Assembly (NCBI GenBank): GCA_013397865.1
Contig: VZTI01004088.1
Coordinates: forward strand, 2,804,322 to 2,868,321
Direction: 5' to 3'
DNA from: Struthidea cinerea
Lineage: Eukaryota; Chordata; Aves; Passeriformes; Corcoracidae
Length of the DNA: 64,000 nucleotides
Shown: in pieces, positions 52,001 to 62,395 of the stretch
Layout: the number at the start of each line of letters is the position of its first letter
Position numbering within the stretch: position 1 is the first letter of the stretch
Translations under genes and position numbers: made by a program
Notes under the pieces: generated by a model
Database searches by the model: none
Told to the model about the DNA's origin: nothing
The model's input: the letters and a program-made list of their open reading frames with translations, nothing else

Positions 52001-55000
52001 TCCTTACCCTCCAGTTCCTCTTTACCCTTGCTACAATCCAAGGCCTAGGTGCACTTGGTATACAAGTGATGTTACTTTGACCAGTCTGTGGGTTCTGAAG
52101 GAGAGGGCCTGAGAAGGCAACTGGTTAATGCAGTTTTGGGGATGAAGTCATACTGATCTGGAAAACCAGGTGCGTGCTCTGTGAGTCAATACCTAGCCAT
52201 CTTTCTCTTCCACCAGAAAAGGTGTTTCACCCCCCAATACAGAGTGTTTGTAGTTTTTTAGGGGTTTTTTTCTTTCCTTTTATTTTTTGTTCTCATTACA
52301 TGGTACCTTAGGAGTTTTATCTGCATGAGTTGGAATCAGTTACGTGCTATTCTGACCTGATTTTCCTATTACAATAGAAAATTTATTTATTTATTCCTTT
52401 CTTTTAAGTGGGTTCTTCAAAACGAGAAGGTGTTCCAGCACATGTCAATCTGTCTGCATCATCAATGCTGATGATTGCAATGCAGTACACATCAAACCCA
52501 GGTATGTGTAAACATGCAACACAGTATCATTTTTTTCTGAAACTATCAGTCAGGAAGTATTGTCCAATGTAATCAGAAAAGTTTTGATGATGGGAAAAAT
52601 CTGTGTCATTATCCAGAACAGGATGTAAAATGAGTTATTTTAGTCAAAACTTGGATTTCTGAACATCATGCTGGAAGTAATCACTATGTAGATAAGAGAT
52701 CTCTTTGTGATGAAGAAATAGGATTTGGCCCAGGATTGGAGACTCTGATCTACTCATGTTTGACATCAGAATATAGTGTTATATATAACATCAGTGTTAG
52801 AGAGAAATACCACTTACCTTGACTATAGAAATTCATAGTAACTGTCTTATACGATGATTCAAATATCACCAAATTCACAACTGGCACTGTCTTTCCAAAG
52901 AAGACAGGTAATGCTGGCTGCAGGCTTAGTGGAACTATAAAGAAGTTAAATGTAATTATGAGTATCTAAACAAAAGTGACGCAGTCCCTGTTAAACCATT
53001 GGATCACATAACCAAATCGAAACAATATTTAACCCCAGTGAGCTGTTACATTGCATGATAGTCAACTGTCACCTATCTCCTGTCTTATGTGGATGGGTAG
53101 ATGGTGTGTGTGTGGAGGAACCCCACACTGCATTGTGTGTGTGAGTAGTGTCACATCATGCTAATGTGCTTCACTCAGGTAAATAAAAGCAGAACACCAT
53201 GTTAAAAAGCTGCTTGCAGAAGTCGGTTTTTTTCATTAAATGTTCTGTTTTTGTTTTTGTGATTTCTGTGTTCAAACCATCAGAGAATAATGTTGCCCTG
53301 GGGTTTTTGGGAAGTCAGACATGTAAAGTAGTTCACTTGGCTCTCATGTTTGTTTGATGCAGAGTGGCTCCTATAGCCTTTGGTATATGTGGGAATAATA
53401 TATTGTTACATATGATTTCCACTGCTGCCTCGAGATGAATGACAAGATACCCATTTACACTGTGGCAGAGGGACAAAGTTTTAGTGAATCAGCAGGTATT
53501 CTTCAACTAGATGGGTTTGAAAAGATCTCCACTGCTGTACAAAAAGCTGTACCCTCATGGTAACAATCTTCCTGCATTTCCTGACAGAAACAAGTTACTA
53601 ATATTCAGTTTTCTTATATTTTGTGATGGCTCTCAGGGCAATGATTCTTTAGCAAGCCCTTTAAAATAAAAAATATTTGAATGAGGCATAGAGTTTTAGA
53701 TGGACAAAGCAAAGCCAATCAGCTGATTACATCACTTCTGTAACCTGAGTTTCCATTTCCGTATTAAGTCTATACTGTCTTTTCTCTCTCAGTGTATCAC
53801 TGCCAATTATTGGAGTGCCTCATGAAATATAAGCAAGAAGTATGGAAAGTAAGTTTATGATCATATACACTTTGTGGAAATGGCTGTGCTTGGGTAGTAA
53901 CAAAAAGCAGATGGCTTGAAAATTGAACCGACTGTATGCCAAGAAGTTGTAAATGATCTTTATATCCAATCCTCCCTCTGGTTTATGGAGAGGAAGGTCT
54001 CTCTAATTTTTGGTTTACAGAGGCAGTTCCATGCTTTGTAGAACAGAGCTCTAAGTACTATGTGGTTGTGGCTCCAATGAGTGGCAATTTTAATAATGAG
54101 CAGGCTTCTCAGTTCATGTGGGACTGGACTTTTGTGAGAACTATTTGTGAGTATTGTTGTTGTATGAATCTGCTCTGAATCTGGTTATTTATCTGTATCT
54201 CACCTCTTTGCTCTGCAGCAAGACAGAGAACTCATTTTGCTCTGTTAGTGTGCTGTGGGGTGGGTGGTTGCTGTTGCATGCTCTGGTCAAACTCAGAAGC
54301 ATTGAAATTGGTCATCTAATCTGTCTCTAAGAGCATAAAAAGGAGGTTTGTTAGGGCATGAAATATATTAGTTTTGTGTGTTCAGCTGTCTTTTGAATGG
54401 CAGTACAATATATTGAATTGTGGTTTGTTACCTTGTAAAAATAAACATTTTGTACATGTCTTTCCTTAGGATTTGCTATATGTGATAGCCTATGGACCAT
54501 CTCAAGTTAAACCACCAGCGGTACAAATGTTATTTCACTATTGGCCCAATTTAAAACCCCCTGGGGCGATCAGTGAGTACAGAGGACTGCAGTACACAGG
54601 TCAGTGCAGCTGGTTTTGTATAGGCCAACATAAATAACAAATGAATGATGAGAAGTGTTAAAGTCACCTTTTTACAGTTCTGTAATGTATTTTGACTTTT
54701 TTTGTTTGATATATTGTACTTTCATAACTACATGCAATATCCATTTATCTGCATTTTCAAAAGATGTTATGAAAAATAAAAACTCAGATCGTGGCTAGTA
54801 AATATGTTGTCTTAGTCCCAATATTAACTAAACCAGAATGAGAGACGAAATAAATATCATGTCTGTAACAGATGGTCTGTGAAACTGCTGCCTGGGCCTC
54901 ACAACAGTTCTGGTTTATGTTCCTGTCAATTATTGCTTTGGTGGCTTTTGTTGTGCCAGCTGCTAAGGCTGCTGCTGTTGCTAAGACTGCTTATCTGGCT

Positions 55001-58000
55001 GTTACTGTTAAAAAAGGTCAGGTGATGTCAGGTGCAGTTAGTATAATGGATAAATTCTCAAGGTTGATTGTAGGATGAAAATGGGAGACAAAGTCAGGAA
55101 TGCAGCTGGAGTAGGTGGTTGGTACAAAGTCCTCTGTCTGCCAGGCTCCCCAGAGATACCAATGGGATAGTGCTGCTACAGGGGTGACTGTCCAGCAACA
55201 ACTCATGACTTGCTTGTCCTGCTTGTCTGTCTCAACCTGTTTCAAATAATATCTGTCATATGGCATATGTTTTGTTCACTTTTAGAATTTCTAGATCAGA
55301 ATATGACATTTTAAATTGTAAAAATGAAGGGTTGGAAGAAATTTTAGAAGACCCCTAGACCAACTCAAGTGCAACCTGAATGTTCCTGATAGAAGTTTGT
55401 CTGATCTGTTCTAAAGCCTTCCATTGAAGGGTTGATACATTTTCTTGACTTTTTAGAAAAAAAATAAAATTCTTCATATACTGTTCTGCATCACTGCTTC
55501 CATGCAAGCAGGTCTGTAAACTAAGCAGGATAGTTTTCTTTTTGAACTGTTACTAGCACTGGACAGACTGGGGTTTTGTTCTTATATAGAAGATTTTGTT
55601 AATATATCCCAGAATGCGATGAGTATTATCTGCAGTTGCATGGCATTTTGACCTGGGGGCATCCCGTAGAGCATCCAGATGATGCCATTTGAGCACCCCT
55701 TTGTTGTTTACTTCTTGTCATTACACAGCTAAGGCTCCTTCTGTCACTAGACTCATTTTCCTGTGTCGTAGCTGTGTTTTCATTTTGCCTGGGAATGTAA
55801 CTGAATTTACTCAGCTAGTCCTACCATCTTGCTTCTGGAGTGGAAGGATAGTTAATTATTTCAAGATATTGGCAAGATCAAGAAAGATCTGAAACAGGAA
55901 TGTCTGTGTCTTACTCTTTCTATTTTCTTGCTGAATTCATGGTTCATTTAATTACATTGTAAATAAGTCAGGAGGCCTGTATGTTCAAGGTTGTTTATTG
56001 TAATTATTAAGCTTCATGAGGAATGGCTATTTGTATCATACTCATATTTGTGTAGTACTTAGTACAAGAGGATCTTGTTCTCAATTGAGACCACTAGACA
56101 CAAAGAATATAAATATCTCTTCTCATTTATTAAGCAGCCATGTTTTGGTTTTGCAGCCTGGAATCCTATTCATTGCCAGCACATTGAATGCCATAATGCG
56201 ATTAACAAACCAGCTGTGAAGGTACTGCTGTTACTTCAGGGGCCAAACCCAGCTGTCTGGGGTGGGGGAGGTTGCACTTCGACCCCAGCCCTGTGCTGTG
56301 GCTGTGTGCAGGTGACCAAAAGCAGGTGCTAAGGGAACAGCAAAGCCTCTTGAGACCAAGGGGACCAGAGCTTTGTGAATGTGTTCTTCAGCTGCCTAAA
56401 GCAAGATAAGTTTTTCCTGCAACTACTGCAGGACAAATGTTGAAATTAAACATGATGTTGGTTGTAGAGCACTTTAAAAAATTTTAAGATGGCTCCTGAC
56501 TAATCCATGTAAATGTTTTCTGGAACACATATATGTGTATAAATACATGCACAAATATTTCTGTATACAGGAAGCATTATTTTAGTTACGTAGGTACATG
56601 TTCACCTTGGTATCTTGATTGAGCTCATACAATGCAGCTACTCTGGTTATGATCCTTTGCTTGGAATGTGTCCTGAAGCAAATAGCAATAAAGCTTTACT
56701 TACCTTTCCTGCAGCCCTCTTTGAGGGAGGTAAATTGTATCTTTACTGTTCACACACATAGTAAAAATTATAAGGATTTGACCAGCCTCACAGAGCAATT
56801 TGATAGCAGAGGCAAGAACAGCAGCCCAAGTCCAGAGCATACTACAGTTAGGTGTACTGATTAATTGATTTGTATCTAGTTAAATATATGGGTACAACCA
56901 ATTTTCCTGGCATCAATTCGAATACTAATATAATTTCTTTAGTCAACCAGTTCTTCAGTGAGCCTTTTCTACAGGCTATGATAGGACATAATGATGACAC
57001 TTATCTCAAAATCCTGCAAGGGACCACTTTCCTGCCCACTCCAATCATTCTCAATTATCCCTCTCTCACAGGAAAAGTGCTGAAAGGTGTTCCTTCATGT
57101 TGTAGTGATCACTAGATTCAGGCTAATAACACAATAGAGCAAAATATAAAAAAGTACAGTTCCAAGCTTTGCAGGTTAAATACCTGAATGTTTTTGAATG
57201 ATCCGTTAGCCTAATTTTGACAGAAGCAGTTTTGATCAGTCATCACTCAGAAAAGTGCAGCCTGTTTTGTCTTGAATAGAAGAGTTGGTTAACAAAGATG
57301 AGAAACATTCAAAGAGGTATTTGTCTTTATTTATGAAGTCTTGCACTCAAATGGAGTAAGAAACATTTTGATCACAGTAGTTAACATGTAGTGTATGCAT
57401 ACTACTGTTAAGTGTTTCCTTAGTAGTACAAAACACTTGAACAAATGTGTGTGGGACTGGCTGTTAACTGTAACTGTTTTCTGTAATTGACTTATGTGAA
57501 AGGATAAAAGCTAATGCCAGACAAAGTCTGGACCTATGTTGCCAAGGGAACTGCGAGTCTTTGATTTGTCACTGCAGTTGTGCTCTATACTTAAAAACAG
57601 TGATGACTGAAAATTGGATTTTGCTGGAAGAGGCATTATTGGGAGAGAAAAATCTAGACCTTTACGTTAACTTGTCCTAAGTAATGGATCCTCTGAGTGC
57701 TATCTCTTTGGGGAAAAAAAAAGTGGAAGCGTACAGTGAATATATGACGTCAGTGTATAACAAAATGTACTTGTCTTTCAGAAAACGATAATACTGGTAC
57801 TGAAGTATGTCCTATTTTTTACAGGCTCTCCTTTTCACTTACATCCCTCTCTTTGTTAGAAATAGTTTGAGATCTTGTATGCCACATGCTGAGTATTTTC
57901 TTTCAGAATACTAAATGCTCTTAACACATACCAAAGCTGTGTTATATTTTATGTCCTAGCATTGTTATGTTGAACTTTTTCAGCCAGCTTCAATGAACGG

Positions 58001-61000
58001 AAGTGTTAATCCTTTTCCTTCTCCATGTTTCAGATGTGCATTGACCCGTCCCTCTCTGTGGCTTTGGGTGATAAGCCACCTCCCTTATATCTTTGTGAAG
58101 AATGCAGCCAAAGAATTGCAGGGTAGGTAAACCAAGAGCTGGAAAATGATAAATATCGTCAGACTCCAGAGTTCAGAACTCTGGAGTTTTGCTTTATTGC
58201 AGTATGATTAGCATATAATTTATATAGGTGAACCTCTTGAATTATATGGAGCACACCGCCACTCAATATGAATCAGGATTACAGATATTTACCCCACATG
58301 ATCAGCATTTGCACCTAGCTTAAACAGAGTTTTTAATTTGAGATATCTGAAAGGATAGATACTGTGGGGTGCATTGACTATGATAGGGAAACCTCATTAA
58401 TGTACAGGCTTTTGCTTAAGAAACATATTTCGTCCTCATCCATTAGTTGTCATTAAAAGCAGAGCATTACAGTGAAAGCTCTTTCACAGAGCTTTTGCGA
58501 CTTTTTTGTAACAGGTATTTCAGATTAGTCTCGAAGATGTACTGTGAAGCAGAAGAGATCAAATAAAGTGATCCAGGATTGGCCAGTACTTGGAAGGAAT
58601 ATACCCTGAGATAAAATAACCTCATTTTGTTTTCATTTTTGGTCATCTTTTTTGTCTTTAAATTGCTATTTTGGTTTGCACTAGCATGCAAAATCTTACG
58701 TCAATATGTAATACTTACATTCAGTGCCAGTCATTACTTCAAATGGACAAGGTTACAGGTAGTTCAGAACCTACAGGAGTGTTTTTCTGCTCGGTTTAAG
58801 ACAACTTTAAATCACACCAGCTGTGGGAAAAGCAATTACATCTCACCTTAGGTTTTTAAGTCATCATTGATTTAAAGCTGCAGGAAAAGGTAATTGAATT
58901 TGGTAGAAGCATAGCTTCTAAGGACACTCGCAGAAAACAGTACTGGTACTTTGGGTTTTTTTCTACGTTCATCTGTTATTTTTCACTATCATTTCTTAGC
59001 TGTCAGACTTTCAGAGCACACTCTCTTTTAATTTGATAAATTTAGGTCTCAAAAGTAATTTTTGAAAGCCTTGAACATGGTGACCAACATCAGCAAAGTG
59101 ATAATTTACAGTAAGACAGCCCAAGAAAAAGATGTAATGTAAACCAGTCCGCAATTTATAAAACTACATTTGAAAAAAGCAGCTTCAGGATAATGGCACT
59201 CCTACCACATTGATTTATCTAAATTTCCTCTGTGCAAAAATAAATCCGTATAAATCTATATTTATATATATATATATAAAGAAAGCTAATTATAGATACA
59301 ATTTTTACAGGGATCACAGTGAATGGTTGATTGATGTTCTTCTGCCACAAGGTAAGAGGTGTTTTAAGGGTAGGTACAAACTAGTCATAATTGTACAAAG
59401 CTATGCTGATATTTCTCCATACTGTATTACTTGAACTGCTGCATTCTGTTCAAAAATGTTGGATTTTTTTTTTAAATATTAAAGTAGTTTGTACTTAATG
59501 CTGCTTAATGTCCATAAAATAGTATGAAGAATTGACTAATCCTCTATCTGAAATACTATGCAACTCTTTATGTTTGAGGAAACAGAGACAATTGAACAGA
59601 TTTTCAGATCTTGAAGCATTCACAATTGGAGCCAAGTTTTTAAACAGTATTTATGTCCCAGAGCAGTGTCCAAAAACTGGGGCTAGTTCTTCCAGTAACC
59701 TGGGTCTGATTTGAAAGCTGTTAAAGCTGCTGAAAATCTGTAACACGAGACTGCAAAGGATATCAGAAAAGGACATAAAATATTTTTGATGATCCAGTCA
59801 TTGATCCAATCATTGCCCTTCGGCCAGTAAGAAAACCTGATATTTTATTATCTACTAGAATGTAGACAAAGTGTGTTGACAGACTAATCAGCATATTATC
59901 TAAAATAACCCTCCCAGGGATAGAACAAAGACACTGCCTCTCTCTTTGCTTTGACAACTGAAAATTCTTAAGCAGTTGAGATTTTTTTGCTGTCTGCTTT
60001 TAGTTGAAATGTTATCCAGATTAAGAATGTTTTATTTACTTAAAGGAAGCACTTCTTTTTAATCAGCCACTTAAACTTACTGAATCATATGTTGCCAGGG
60101 CAACAGATCCAATAGCTACTGCTTACAGGTTGAATCTGCAAACATTTCACTCTGAAATTATGGGACACAGGCATAGTGGCTGCTTCTACATTGTTCATCC
60201 ATATTCACTACTCTTTTATGCCCAGAGCTTTCACAAGCAGTGTAGGCCCATCAGAGCCATGTTTCCTACAGCATGCCACAGTAGTGTGTACAAGGTGTGC
60301 TTTTAAAAGTCTGTCTGTGAAGCAGAGCATAAGCAGAAGGTGGATGGGTTGCAGAGCACACCACACTTGATGCACCAAGGCTGTTATTGCATTTAAATGT
60401 AGAAATAGCCATAGGCCTAAATGTGCAGTGTCCTAACTTATGCAGGCTTAGGGGTTTCAGTAGTATCTGCAAACACAAGTTTAGCCCAGAGACTTTCTTG
60501 CAGGATGTCCATTTTCCCATGGCTGCCATAGTAAATCAGGAAGATGGTCATTTTGTGTTCATGTTTTGTATGCCTTCCCCTTACAGCGGAAATTTCTGCT
60601 ATATGTCAGAAGAAGGTAAGCTTCAGCCATTTGTGTGATGGGGCATGATTTGATGTTGTGTGTAGTGTCATTCCATTACTGTGTAGTGCGTTCTTCTTTG
60701 TACCATTCCAAAATTTCACGATTTATCCATGAATGCATTTATTGGTGGATGGAAATGATTCAGCAGCAGCAGGTTTCTTTTTGTTAAAACTGACGATGTT
60801 GATTTGAGTTGTAGGTTTTAGTTGAAGTGGCAATTAGTAAAGCAATTAAATTATGCAGTTGAGCTGTTTGTATTCTATAACTCTGCTTATGAAGAGGATA
60901 GAACAAGAGATGAATTTTATATCTGTTTATATATCTTCTCATCTCCTTGAAGTCTTGGATTAATCCTAAATTGGACAAAAATCATACTGTAAAATGTGTA

Positions 61001-62395
61001 TTTTTAAAAATAAATGGACTAAAAGTCTTCAGTGCTTGGCTCTGAAAAGATTGCTGACAAAAAGAATCTGCTTGCAGTACATACTAGCTAATGTGTTTTA
61101 ATAAGACTCTAATAGCAAGGAATACAGTGTATAACATATTCTAGTTCTCATGTGGTAAACAAAGCTTTTCTGTTGGACTGAATTACCAGGTGGCAGAAAT
61201 TTGAGGTGCATATTTCAGAGGCTTGTACAGTTTCCTGTGATAAGGCAGATCCTTACATAGCATAAACTGTGGCATGGTGGCACCATAGTTTTGCACTTCT
61301 AAGGATCTACCTGTTGCTACCTGTAACTTAAAAGGACCTTCTGAAGCATAAGCAGGAGTTAAGAGAACTACTGTATAATTTAGAGACTGCTCCAAGTCAG
61401 GAGATTGAGGCTGATGACTTAAATGTCAGTTTGGTGTGTTTCAGAAGAAGAACAACTGTGACATTTAAGTCCAGGCTCAGCACTTAGTCCCGAGCTTATC
61501 TTTCTGGAAGGTCAGTGACGTTTGGCATCAGGAGTTTGCACACAGTTGTGCTTCTACAGAGTGATTTTGGAAATTGCCAACACTTGAGCCAGCTCCCTCG
61601 TGCTGACTCTCATCCCTGTTTTTGTCTCCATTCCCTGATACTTGTGGCCTGATAAACTCCTTTTTATTTTCCAGAACTGCAGCTCCCACGTCAGAAGAGC
61701 AGTTGTCACCTGCTTCTCGGCGGGCTGCTGCGGCCGCCACGGCAACAGGCCCGTGCGCTACTGCAAGAGGTGCCACTCCAACCACCACAGCAGCGAGGTC
61801 GGGGCGGCCGCGGAAACCCACCTGTACCAGACCTCGCCTCCCCCCATCAGCACCCGCGAGTGCGGGGCGGAGGAGCTCGTGTGCACTGTGGAAGCTGTGA
61901 TCAGGTAATACGGCAGCTGGTGAGCCAGCAGTATGCAAAGCAGGATCGGGCTTTCGTGTAAATACTGCCTGCAGATTTTGTGCAGGTGGATTTTAGTTTC
62001 ACTGGGATAATTTAAGAGCAGAGACACTAAACTTCTGCTGCGAGAATGGATCAGCTGTGAGTGTTGTCCTGATGAGGCAGTCAGCCTGGAATCCTAGAAT
62101 TTGATGTTATTTTGTTTCAGGAAAGTGATGACATCATATGGCTTAACATCTAGTTACTCTTGGTAAGATACCTGTATCCACTGCAGGAAAGCTGCATTCA
62201 CTGACCACAAGCTTGTTTTATAGCTTGCTGAAAGAAGCAGAGTTTCATGCTGAGCAGAGGGAGCATGAACTCAACCGAAGGAGACAGATGGGCCTCTCCT
62301 CTTCCCATCATTCCCTGGACAACACAGACTTTGATAATAAAGATGATGACAAGCATGACCAACGCCTCCTGAGCCAGTTTGGAATATGGTTCTTG
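39887..62395 (+). CDS. UNC79: UNC79, NALCN channel complex subunit (partial, twelve exons)
   Basis: UNC79 is a very large (about 2,600 residues) cytoplasmic scaffold built of helical repeats. With UNC80 it binds and stabilises the NALCN sodium-leak channel, which sets resting excitability of neurons. Twelve exons at 39887-40007, 45678-45982, 49377-49547, 52409-52501, 53793-53848, 54470-54599, 56157-56221, 58034-58122, 59311-59351, 60587-60615, 61675-61904 and 62224-62395 all have AG/GT borders. They join in frame to 501 residues matching the human N-terminal part almost without gaps, as I recall it. Recognisable stretches include KIRYLQEYHNRVLHNIYPVP, HDLGQSIFYTTTCLLPF and LLKEAEFHAEQREHELNRR. 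A Cys/His-rich module spans about residues 335-405 of the visible part. The start codon exon is unresolved and the gene continues past the right edge. COX8C is nested upstream in its 5' intron. Confidence 0.97.
43297..43328. repeat. 16-base tandem duplication
   Basis: The unit aagttcagtatggagt is present twice, end to end, without mismatch. Confidence 0.9.
43651..43672. repeat. Inverted repeat, 9-base arms
   Basis: Arms agaaaggat and atcctttct are exact complements around a 4-base loop. Function unknown; probably chance or a decayed repeat. Confidence 0.7.
44051..44086. repeat. Direct repeat, 22-base period
   Basis: The 14-mer atgtgatagtagcc occurs at 44051 and 44073, separated by atgtagcc, itself a shortened copy of the unit. 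Confidence 0.85.
45678..45982 (+). CDS. UNC79: UNC79 exon B
   Basis: 305 bases after acceptor ccccccaacag, ending G before GTAAGC. Encodes ILSRTGKKENQDASNLTVPM through VTLLDLVPLLQHGQH, the largest exon in the window. It completes the Ser codon split with exon A. Confidence 0.96.
45983..49376 (+). other. UNC79: UNC79 intron B-C
   Basis: AT-rich intron, mostly unannotated apart from the old CR1 relic. No further exon is expected because exons B and C join directly within the Asp codon. Confidence 0.8.
47150..48095 (+). mobile_element. Old CR1/L3-like LINE relic in UNC79 intron B-C
   Basis: A strongly diverged plus-strand element. Recognisable landmarks in the expected order are gtgctgggtctagtgttatt (decayed reverse transcriptase), gcaaagtacta-like text near 47403, tcctcagctggagtaaaatt, and gcaggtttttaagaacattt followed by tagataaatatgtgccagg near 48010 (3' region). 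No open frame survives. It belongs to the older amniote CR1 group rather than the younger avian copies at 10637-11066. Confidence 0.65.
49377..49547 (+). CDS. UNC79: UNC79 exon C
   Basis: 171 bases between acceptor caacag and donor GTAAGT. Encodes DLGQSIFYTTTCLLPFLSDD through STSFLPMAI, part of the helical-repeat scaffold. Its length is a multiple of three and its border phases match, so skipping would keep the frame. Confidence 0.96.
49548..52408 (+). other. UNC79: UNC79 intron C-D
   Basis: Contains the CR1 3' end. No other recognised feature; exons C and D share a split Leu codon. Confidence 0.8.
50285..50495 (+). mobile_element. CR1 LINE 3' end in UNC79 intron C-D
   Basis: It carries the diverged CR1 3' end on the plus strand: gaccaaacactggaacagtt, then ctcatcctagcagatgctcg, then cattctgtggttttgtgag as the tail. 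It is truncated to about 200 bases. Confidence 0.75.
52409..52501 (+). CDS. UNC79: UNC79 exon D
   Basis: 93 bases, acceptor ttcttttaag, donor GTATGT. Encodes GSSKREGVPAHVNLSASSML and on to MQYTSNP. Like exon C it is symmetric and could be skipped without a frameshift. Confidence 0.95.
53793..53848 (+). CDS. UNC79: UNC79 exon E
   Basis: 56 bases, acceptor tttctctctcag, donor GTAAGT. Encodes YHCQLLECLMKYKQEVWK and ends on a codon border. Confidence 0.95.
54470..54599 (+). CDS. UNC79: UNC79 exon F
   Basis: 130 bases, acceptor tttccttag, donor GTCAGT. Encodes DLLYVIAYGPSQVKPPAVQM and on to EYRGLQYT, a well-conserved scaffold segment. Confidence 0.96.
55325..55660 (-). mobile_element. Old CR1/L3-like relic in UNC79 intron F-G
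   Basis: On the plus strand it begins with a diverged inverted tail (aagggttggaagaaatttta, then ctagaccaactcaagtg), continues with gatctgttctaaagccttcc, and near 55605 has atatcccagaatgcgatgag, a landmark of old inverted CR1 elements. Internal deletions are likely and the right edge is uncertain. Confidence 0.55.
56157..56221 (+). CDS. UNC79: UNC79 exon G
   Basis: 65 bases, acceptor ggttttgcag, donor GTACTG (weaker than its neighbours). Encodes AWNPIHCQHIECHNAIN through KPAVK, which starts a Cys/His-containing stretch. Confidence 0.95.
58034..58122 (+). CDS. UNC79: UNC79 exon H
   Basis: 89 bases, acceptor ccatgtttcag, donor GTAGGT. Encodes MCIDPSLSVALGDKPPP and a CxxC knuckle (LCEEC, visible residues 335 and 338). 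A perfect 11-base-pair inverted repeat lies 40 bases into the following intron (58163-58187). Confidence 0.95.
58163..58187. repeat. Perfect inverted repeat near an UNC79 donor
   Basis: Arms actccagagtt (58163-58173) and aactctggagt (58177-58187) are exact complements around a 3-base loop. It starts 40 bases after the exon H donor. Confidence 0.85.
59311..59351 (+). CDS. UNC79: UNC79 exon I (41 bases)
   Basis: Very short exon after acceptor atttttacag, donor GTAAGA. Encodes DHSEWLIDVLLPQ with split Gly and Ala codons at its ends. Not a multiple of three. Confidence 0.94.
60587..60615 (+). CDS. UNC79: UNC79 exon J (29-base microexon)
   Basis: Only 29 bases, between acceptor ccccttacag and donor GTAAGC. 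Encodes EISAICQKK after completing the Ala codon. Skipping it alone would shift the frame. The match in order and phase to the flanking exons confirms it. Confidence 0.93.
61675..61904 (+). CDS. UNC79: UNC79 exon K, GC-rich Cys/His module
   Basis: 230 bases, acceptor ttttattttccag, donor GTAATA. Encodes NCSSHVRRAVVTCFSAGCCG then RYCKRCHSNHH and on to VEAVI. The spacing CxxH, C, CC, H, CxxC, HxxHH is suggestive of a zinc-binding fold, perhaps B-box-like; this is inference. Most of the exon is strongly GC- and CpG-rich with two GCGGCCGC octamers (61730 and 61804), unlike every other exon of the gene here. Confidence 0.97.
62224..62395 (+). CDS. UNC79: UNC79 exon L (last exon in the window)
   Basis: 172 bases, acceptor gcttgttttatag, donor GTAAGA. 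Encodes LLKEAEFHAEQREHELNRR, a Ser/His-rich linker, an acidic DNKDDDKHD run, and LLSQFGIWFL. It ends on a codon border. The next human exon sequence (starting VSLCTP) is not present before 64000, so the gene continues to the right. Confidence 0.96.

Larger units (their letters stand above)
52502..58033 (+). other. UNC79: UNC79 introns D-E, E-F, F-G and G-H (with exons E, F, G between)
   Basis: The introns are AT-rich, and apart from the CR1 relic at 55325-55660 I see nothing identifiable. A short open frame at 54872-55078 encodes an Ala-rich hydrophobic peptide, but it lies in an intron without splice support and matches no family I know. Confidence 0.7.
58123..61674 (+). other. UNC79: UNC79 introns H-I, I-J and J-K (with exons I and J between)
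   Basis: AT-rich introns around two very short exons. A short TA tract lies near 59263-59278. No other gene or repeat was recognised. Confidence 0.75.

Noticed and set aside
54872..55078. 68-codon Ala-rich hydrophobic open frame
   Set aside because: It lies in the intron between UNC79 exons F and G, which join directly in frame. It has no splice sites in register and no recognised family; it may be chance.
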